Source: Mesotaenium endlicherianum
Lineage: Eukaryota; Streptophyta; Zygnematophyceae; Zygnematales; Mesotaeniaceae
Assembly (NCBI GenBank): GCA_009602735.1
Contig: WELA01013579.1
Location: forward strand, 487,024-551,023
Direction of reading: 5' to 3'
DNA length: 64,000 nucleotides
Position numbers and translations under genes: made by a program. Shown here one piece after another: positions 57,433 to 64,000 of the stretch (positions are counted from its first letter, which is position 1; every line of letters begins with the position of its first letter). Below the pieces are notes generated by a model, which did not search any database, was not told where the DNA came from, and saw nothing but the letters and a program-made list of their open reading frames with translations.

Positions 57433-58259
57433 TCATCCCCCTCCTCAAGATGCGACGTCCTCGACGCATTCTGCAGATAACGTCTCAACTTACTCTTACA
57501 ATGAGTCAAGTTGGCCTCCGGCTCCCAAGTGTTGTCGTCCGCATGGTAGGCCTTCCACTTGACCAGATACTCTTGAACAAATCGTTTACCTCACTTGACT
57601 CGTCGACCGCCGACAATCGCCTCCACTTCATACTCCAACACATCATCGATCTTGATCGGTGGTGGCGGTGTAGGTAGTTGTCCTGGATGTCCTTCGTTCG
57701 GGTCAACGTATGGCCGCAAACAACTGACATGGAACACATCATGGATTCGCCAGCCTGAAGGAAGCTCCAACTTGTAGGTCACTGGATTCACCTGCTTGAG
57801 CACCACAAAGGGCCCTGTAAACCATGCCCGCAGTTTCCTCTTGCCTGTGAGAGGTAGGTTTTCAGTTGACAAGAGTACTTTGTCGCCCACATGGAATGTC
57901 ACTTTTCTCCGATGCTAATTAGCATGCTTGACCTGCTCTCCCTGTGCCTTCCGTGGAGACGTCTTAGCCATGTCCCAAGTCTTGGCCATCTGCTCTATAA
58001 ACGCTTGTGTAGTAGGAACCTGAGTCTCCTTGGCCTTCTCCAACAAGATGTTCCCTGGATGATATACTTCTCGCCCATAAACCATAGCGAATGATGACTG
58101 CTTGGTGGATCCATGCATGCTGTTGTTGTAGGCAAACTCCAACCCTGGTAGCTTCTTGTCCCACTCTGAAGGGTCCTCCATAGTGAAACTCCTGAGCACC
58201 TCTTGCAGAGTTCTGTTGAGCCTCTCACTCTGCCCGTCTGCCTGAGGATGATAGAAAGT
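56691..58259 (-). mobile_element. B2: 3' part of a family B chromovirus (fossil)
   Basis: The 3' LTR is 56691-57432 in minus orientation (TGAAAGGGGCAG to ACCTTACA). To its right lies an inverted PPT (GAGGAGGGGGATGA on the minus strand), then a chromodomain (EYEVEAIVGGRRVK, YLVKWKAYHADDNTWEPEAN; about 57445-57640) and the integrase C-terminal part (57640-58259; LEFAYNNSMHGSTKQSSFAM, VGDKVLLSTENL). It is cut at 58259 by ELT-6. It inserted in the hAT-like gene. It is broken. Confidence 0.85.
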
Positions 58260-58979
58260 TGTAATGAATCAGTATATTAGTAGATATAATATTCATTTAA
58301 ATATAATAGTTAATTAAGTTCAGCCTGCTGAACACTAGTTAATAATCAGTCTGCTGGACTTTATATTTAATATCAGTTTAATGACTCAGCCGGAAGCAGC
58401 AGGCTGAAGTCAACTTAAGTCAGCTTGCTGACACATTCTTTGACAGCAAGCTGACTTCCGAACTCGGTAGCAGCGAACTGCCTGGGTATGCATCTAAGTG
58501 TGATATGCTAGATGAATGGCCAGATGACATCCCTATGATGGATGGCAATTCGGGATAATGGGAGATGGCGGTGGATTTGGTTAACCCAGGTCCTACCAAC
58601 GTGGTTAACTCCCGGGTAGGCGGTGCCATCGCACTGGCCGTTGAAAAGTAAACTCATTTCATGTACATTTGCTAGGCGTTGCTCTTGAGTTCGGCATTCG
58701 AAAACGAGGCCAACTCTCTTGTACAGCTTACTGAGAGAAACCTGAATCCAAGGCGAGAAGCCATTGGTACGCACTGTCTTTTAATCTTGCTTATGTATGA
58801 GTTTACTGATTGCATTATTGATGCTAGTTTACTCGCATTTGACTTACGAGTATTGTTCAATGCTAGTGTGTTGTCCTTTGCAGTTTAACTAATCAACGGA
58901 AAATACCATAAAGATTACTTGCTGATATAAAGATCTTTATTAATTGTTAATCGCCTATTTGGTAAGTCGATTCATTTCA
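58260..58979 (+). repeat. 5' LTR of ELT-6
   Basis: 720 bp, TGTAATGAATC to GATTCATTTCA, closest in the window to the ELT-5 LTRs. Confidence 0.9.
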
Positions 58980-59013
58980 GTAGTATCAGAGCAGTTATCA
59001 CAGTCTTCTTTGT

Positions 59014-60468
59014 ATGGTAAGGACAAGGTCTCAAACTAGCAACTCCCGAGACATGGAGAACCAGGATAACAAGAATGTCAAAAACCAGGCGGAAATCCAT
59101 GTAGCGGGAACCCCTACCTATTCTGAAGCAGTGGCAGATACTGCAGCTAGAGAGGCTGCAGATGAGGCAGCTGCTATTGCCGCAATCGCAGCACAGCAAG
59201 CTGAGGAGGAGAGAGCGAGATTAGCTGAACAATTAGCAAAGGCCGCTGAAGATACAGAAAGGAGGGAAGGACAGCCAGCTGACGAGCACACTGTTGAAGA
59301 ATTTATGGCATCAAGGGCCAATGTTTTGAACCCACCTCCTGCTGTACAACTCAATGTACCCCTAGGTCAAATTCGTGACCGGCTGAATGCGGCAGAATTT
59401 GTTGCTGCAGGAGCGAGAGGGACTGTTGAGGACACTACACAGCGAGTAGATGCCACTACTGCTGCTGCATTTGCTAGACTCCCACCCCAGAGTGTAGACT
59501 TGGGAGCATTTTTCGTTCAAATGCAGTCGCAAATGGCGACCATGTATCAGTCCCAACAGGAGGACAAAAGAATTATAATGTCTCTATTGCGGGACAGAGA
59601 CCAACTGGGTTCTCAAACCACTGGTGGTGGTGGCAGAGGGCCTAGTAAGCCCAAGCCGAAATCTCCAAAGGACTATGATCCTGAGGGAAACAGAAAATAT
59701 TACCTGATCAAGTTTCTCGCGGATGTTGAGCAGTGGCTGGAGAACTACCCAGAACTGCAAGATTACGAGAAGGTTAGGCACACCGGTGCGCTACTGAAAG
59801 GCAGTGCTGCAGATTGGTGGCTTTACTGGAAGGGAGAGCGTAAGGCTCGGCAACTCGGTGACCCTACGTGGGTAGAGTTTGTCGAGAAGTTGCATGAGAA
59901 GTTTGATGTCATCAACCAGCAGGAGAAAGCTATCTATGCGATGATCTCCCTGACACTGAAGCAGACCACTTCAGTTGCTGAGTTTGCTCAAAAGTTCCAA
60001 GAGAACATGATGAAGCAGCCGGATTTGCCAGAACGGTATAGGATAGCATACTTCAGGTATGGCTTGAAATCCGAGGTCTCTGGTCATTTTGCTGAGAAAA
60101 AGTATGAGAAACTGGCTGACTTGATCCAGGATGCTCACGCCTGGGATCAGCAGCAGTTCAATCACAAGCGCCAGAGTAACGCTTTGGTGTCTAAGATTGT
60201 CAAAAAGCCCCACGGTTCCTACAATGCAATTGAAGGAGACCAGGCTGAGGATAATCAGGGTGATGAATATGGGTATAAGTACAATGCTGTGCAGTCTAGA
60301 GGGAGAGGTGGTTTCTCTCGAGGCGGCTATGGAAGAGTGGTGGTAGGACTAAGCCGAGACCAGCCTCAGCAAAATCTGTTTGCTTCCATTGCCAGCAGCC
60401 AGGTCACTTCAGAGAGCAGTGTCCAGACAAGCACCTTCCGAAGGTCGAGAGAAAAGACCAGCCTTTAA
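59014..60468 (+). CDS. gag of ELT-6 (longest family A gag frame)
   Basis: 484 codons. The start used is the ATG at 59014 (MVRTRSQTSNSRDMENQ); an in-frame ATG at 59053 (MENQDNKNV) corresponds to the start seen in other copies. An Ala/Glu-rich coiled-coil-like head (residues about 30-100) is followed by a Q-rich linker, a basic GRGPSKPKPKSPKD segment, and the gag core (YPELQDYEKVRHTGALLKGS, ADWWLYWKGERKAR, LKQTTSVAEFAQKFQENMMK, YFRYGLKSEVSG). A Gly/Arg-rich stretch comes at the end. The protein would form the particle shell. Confidence 0.8.
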   Translation: MVRTRSQTSNSRDMENQDNKNVKNQAEIHVAGTPTYSEAVADTAAREAADEAAAIAAIAAQQAEEERARLAEQLAKAAEDTERREGQPADEHTVEEFMASRANVLNPPPAVQLNVPLGQIRDRLNAAEFVAAGARGTVEDTTQRVDATTAAAFARLPPQSVDLGAFFVQMQSQMATMYQSQQEDKRIIMSLLRDRDQLGSQTTGGGGRGPSKPKPKSPKDYDPEGNRKYYLIKFLADVEQWLENYPELQDYEKVRHTGALLKGSAADWWLYWKGERKARQLGDPTWVEFVEKLHEKFDVINQQEKAIYAMISLTLKQTTSVAEFAQKFQENMMKQPDLPERYRIAYFRYGLKSEVSGHFAEKKYEKLADLIQDAHAWDQQQFNHKRQSNALVSKIVKKPHGSYNAIEGDQAEDNQGDEYGYKYNAVQSRGRGGFSRGGYGRVVVGLSRDQPQQNLFASIASSQVTSESSVQTSTFRRSREKTSL

Positions 60469-60469
60469 A

Positions 60470-63400
60470 AGACAGCAACAGTCATTAATCCAGTCTACTA
60501 ACTGTGAGGATGCTAGAGATAGTGAGTCGTCACTAGCTGCCCTCGTAGCAGGTATTATGGGTCCTGCTGAACTGGATTCACTATGCATGCCTGACAACCA
60601 GACAAAGGAGACCATCAGCAATATAGACGTCCAGAGAGTGCACACTCTGGATGCTCTTGTTCCACCTGATGTCCAACATTTCTTTGCTACGTCAGGAGAA
60701 CAATGCGAAAGTCAGGAAAAGACAGTCCCCCCTATCCTACTGCATTGCATGATTGCAGGTAGGAAAGTGAGGGCATTTGTTGACGGAGGGGCGTCACCTA
60801 CTATTATCCATAAGGACTTGGTTAAGCGGCTAAGGCTGCCTACTGTCACCCAAGGGAATAGAAAAATATTCCTTGGAGATGCCTCAAGTATCTCGGGAGG
60901 AGTTATTACCAAGCCTATNTACCAAGCTTATTGAGGTCCAATTAGGTTCTGGCAATGCAGTTTTAATTGAAATGCTTACATTTGAGGTACTCAACACTGG
61001 CTTTTATGATCTCGTGCTAGGCAGGTTCTGGCTTGATAGACATCAAGCTGAAGTGTGTTGGAGCAGAGGTACAGTCAAAGTGAGAGGAGCCAGTGATGGG
61101 CAGACTAACTTGGCACCCACCAGTGCTCTTCTTCTTGTTCTGTGTGGATGNTTCTTGTTCTGTGCAGATGGCAACTGAAGGAAAAGAAGAGACTTCCAGA
61201 AGGATGCAAGTTGCTGAATGCAATGGAGTTCATCAAAAGCTGGAACCAGAAGGAAGACAGAATATTCTGTCGGCTGCTAAGAGAGGTACCTCCTCAACCT
61301 GAAAAAGTGATTGAGAAAAAGGTAAGCCCTCCGGAGCACCCTACTACTGCGAATATTGTTGCTCAGTACACGGATGTATTTAATATGCCTCCAGGACTAT
61401 CCCTTAAGAGGGAAGTAGATCATAGGATTGATTTATTACCTGGGAGTCAACCACCCTGGCAACGCACTTATGGCTTGTCTTATGTGGAGAGCGAGGAGTT
61501 GAAAACACAGATTGCAGAGGTTGAGGAAAATGGTTATATTTCTCCCAGTAAATCACCTTTCGGCGCACCCATCCTATTTGTTACGAGAAAGGATGGCAGT
61601 ATGCGGATGTGTGTGGATTACAGAGCTTTGAACATAATTACAGTAAAGAACAAGTATGCTTTATCCAGAATTGAGGACTTGCTTGATACCCTGTCTGGTG
61701 CTAAGGTGTTCAGTAAGATAGATCTCAAGAGTGGTTATCATCAAATCATAATTGCTGAGGGGGATGAACACAAGACTGCCTTTCGCACACGTTATGGACA
61801 CTATGAGTTCAACGTGATGCCATTTGGACTGACTAATGCTCCTGCGACCTTCATAAGTGCTATGAATGACATTTTCAGACCTTATTTGGATAAGTTTGTG
61901 CAAGTTTTCCTGGACGATATTTCAATTTTCTCTAAAGATGAAGCTCAGCACACTGAACAATTAAAGACAGTCATGGACATCCTGAGAAAAAATCACTTAT
62001 ATGCTAAAATGAGCAAATGTGATTGCTTTGAAGAAAGTATTGAATTCTTAGGCCACGTTGTCAGTAAAGAAGGCATCAGTGTGGATCCTCGGAAAGTTCA
62101 GACCATATGATACTGGCCAGTACCACAGTCTGTCTCTGAAGTTAGATCCTTCCTCGGGTTGGCTAATTACTATAGGAGATTTATTGAGAATTATTCTACA
62201 AAGGCCAGTAAACTGACTGACCTTACTAAGAAAGACATAGGGTACGTGTGGGGGGAAGAGCAGCACGCTGCCTTCCAGACCCTTAAAGATGCTCTTTGTT
62301 CTGCCCCAGTGCTAGCCGTGTATGACCCCAGCAAACCGGTGCAGGTGGTTACTGATGCCTCTGACTTTGCCATGGGTGCTATTTTGTTGCAGCCTGCTGA
62401 CAAAACCACAAAGGATGGTAAGGTACGGCAGGAGTGGCATCCTGTGTTGTACGAGTCTATGAAATTTAATTAAGCGGAGATTAATTACTCAGTGCATGAT
62501 AAAGAGCTGCTGGCTATCATTCATGTGCTCAAACAGTGGAGAGCATACTTACATGGTGAAGCTTTTAAGGTGATTACAGATCATCTAGCTCTGACTCACT
62601 TTCAGAAGAAGTCCAAGCTGTCGAGGAGGGAGAACCGCTGGAGCCAGATGCTAGAGCAGTTTCAAGTCTTGATTGACTACGAACCAGGGAAGTTGAATCC
62701 TGCTGATGCACTCTCTAGAAGACCTGACTTGCACGAAAGGAACTTCAGTCAGCATGCTGTAGATAAAGTCCTGNGTCCTATGTGCACTCACTTCACTAAA
62801 GGTGAAAAAGTCCTTCCTTGAACAACTTAGGAAAGCCTACCTTTCTCACCCAACATTTGAGCCCAGCCTCACTGATGGTATGTGTCGTGCTACTGCACTC
62901 GGGTATAAGCTTAAGGGAGGGGTCTAGGTGGCTGAAACCACTTCAGGCAGGCTGAAGCTGGTCATTCCTAATAACTTGGAAATAAGGCCCCTTTTATTGA
63001 GTCAAGCACATGAGAGTTTACTGGGTGGGCATTTGGGGCAGGCCAAAACTGTTGGCAAACTTGCAAAATATTATCATTGGGAGGGATTACCTCGGGAGGT
63101 CTTGAAATACGTTAAGTTCTGTGACCAGTGTCAAAAGAATAAGTCTAGGCACACACCACCGGGGGGCCGCTTACAACCGCTGCCCATCCCAGCTGGCCGC
63201 TGGGAAACAATATCCATGGACTGGGTGGTCACACTGCCACGAACTGCCAATGGGCATGATTCGATACTGGTAGTCGTGGACAAACTGACAAAAGTGGTCA
63301 TTTTCATCCCCACAATTGTCAAAGTAATTGCACTCGAAACAGCGAGACAGTTCTACAACCATGTAGTATGCCACCATGGACTACCCTCTAATATAATCTC

Positions 63401-64000
63401 AAACAGGGACTCGAAATTTACCTCTAAATTTTGGAAAGCTTCAATGGGGTTAATGGGAGTCAGGCAGCTGCTTAGCACAGCAAACCACCCTCAGGCTAAT
63501 GGGCAAAATGAAAGAACTAACCGAGTTCTGCAAGAGGTACTGAGATCCTATATTAACCAAAAACAACATAATTGGGATGACCTGTTATCCCAAACCCAAT
63601 TTGCGGTCAACAGTGCGGTGCTCGCGTCAACGGGCAAGACTCCTTTTGAACTAAGCCTGGGTAGAGTCCCTAAGTCTCCTTTAGATGTCTTAGGGGAGTC
63701 TTTAACTCATCCTGAAGGGATTGACAATCTGGTCTCCCTCCAGTTAACTCAGGAGTTTGCTGACACCCTATCAGAAGTCCAGCAGAACCTGCACAGAGCC
63801 CAAGAAAACCAACAAAAATACGCTAATCAGCACCGTCGAGAACTGACCTTTTCTAAGGGCGATTTGGTCAAACTCCATTCTCAGCACCTGTACCTCCCTG
63901 GTGTGGTCCAGAAAAAGCTTGGTCCTGACTGGGTCGGTCCATATTCGGCGGTGCGCCGTGTCCGTCAGAATGCTTACAAACTGAACATGTCAGCCGAAGA
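60470..64000 (+). pseudogene. Protease to integrase region of ELT-6 (fossil, runs off the window)
   Basis: The motifs in order are [10 protein letters not shown] (protease, about 60760), [20 protein letters not shown] and [14 protein letters not shown] (RT, about 61600-61940), [15 protein letters not shown] (RNase H, about 62350), LGGHLGQAKTVGKLAK-type finger (about 63020-63150), SMDWVVTLPRTANG (about 63210) and the start of the C-terminal integrase domain at the edge. It has several breaks. Confidence 0.85.

Larger units (their letters stand above)
58260..64000 (+). mobile_element. ELT-6: family A chromovirus, cut by the window end
   Basis: The 5' LTR is 58260-58979 (720 bp), then a PBS-like TAGTATCAGAGC (58981-58992), a gag that looks open, protease, RT, RNase H and integrase up to the window edge. 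The left flank is AAAGT; the 3' LTR is outside. It contains three of the five single-N joins. It inserted in B2. It is broken, with several breaks downstream of gag. Confidence 0.9.

Overview
The window is eukaryotic, nuclear and from the green lineage. It holds one host gene, cut by the left edge, followed by about 58 kb of nested transposable elements. The host gene (34-2367, minus strand) is the 5' part of a NIN-like protein (NLP/RWP-RK class) with a GT-AG intron. NLPs, chromodomain Ty3/gypsy elements and a large TE-rich genome fit a streptophyte alga or early land plant. A charophyte such as Chara is my best guess, but this rests on memory and not on a search.

Layout. 1-2367: NLP gene, GC-rich with glutamine runs. 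2368-6405: no host gene found, with a gypsy protease remnant near 4.5-5.0 kb. 6406-31938: one plus-strand chromovirus of family A (ELT-1). It is split by a minus-strand family A element (ELT-2, 9614-26297), which itself carries a whole-looking 6.7-kb chromovirus of another family (element C, 9807-16487) in its 3' LTR and a piggyBac-type DNA transposon (22484-24584) in its pol region. 31939-35548: older gypsy debris, including an integrase followed by a PHD-finger motif. 35549-38066: 5' part of a family B chromovirus (B1). 38067-54344: minus-strand family A element (ELT-4), split by a full-length plus-strand family A element (ELT-5, 40577-49406). 54345-56690: hAT-like DNA transposon with a BED-type finger, its first exon split by a solo family A LTR. 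56691-58259: 3' part of a minus-strand family B element (B2). 58260 to the end: another plus-strand family A element (ELT-6), cut by the window edge. Two solo family B LTRs lie at 8010-8726 and 32806-33549.

Most insertion boundaries can be read to the base from target-site duplications (GGTGA, AGCAA, GTCCC, ATCCT, GAAGG, and TTAA for the piggyBac). This gives a relative order of events. The youngest are element C and ELT-5, whose LTR pairs differ by about 2 percent by eye.

The most unusual feature is an extra coding module in family A, between the chromodomain end of pol and the 3' LTR. It is present in four copies (ELT-1, -2, -4, -5) and in two sequence subtypes. It has a charged coiled-coil-like head, a conserved central block, an acidic stretch and an Arg/Pro-rich tail. 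I recognise no known domain, signal peptide or membrane segment. It is bracketed by repeats of the polypurine-tract motif and followed by a perfectly paired 8-bp hairpin conserved in all four copies.
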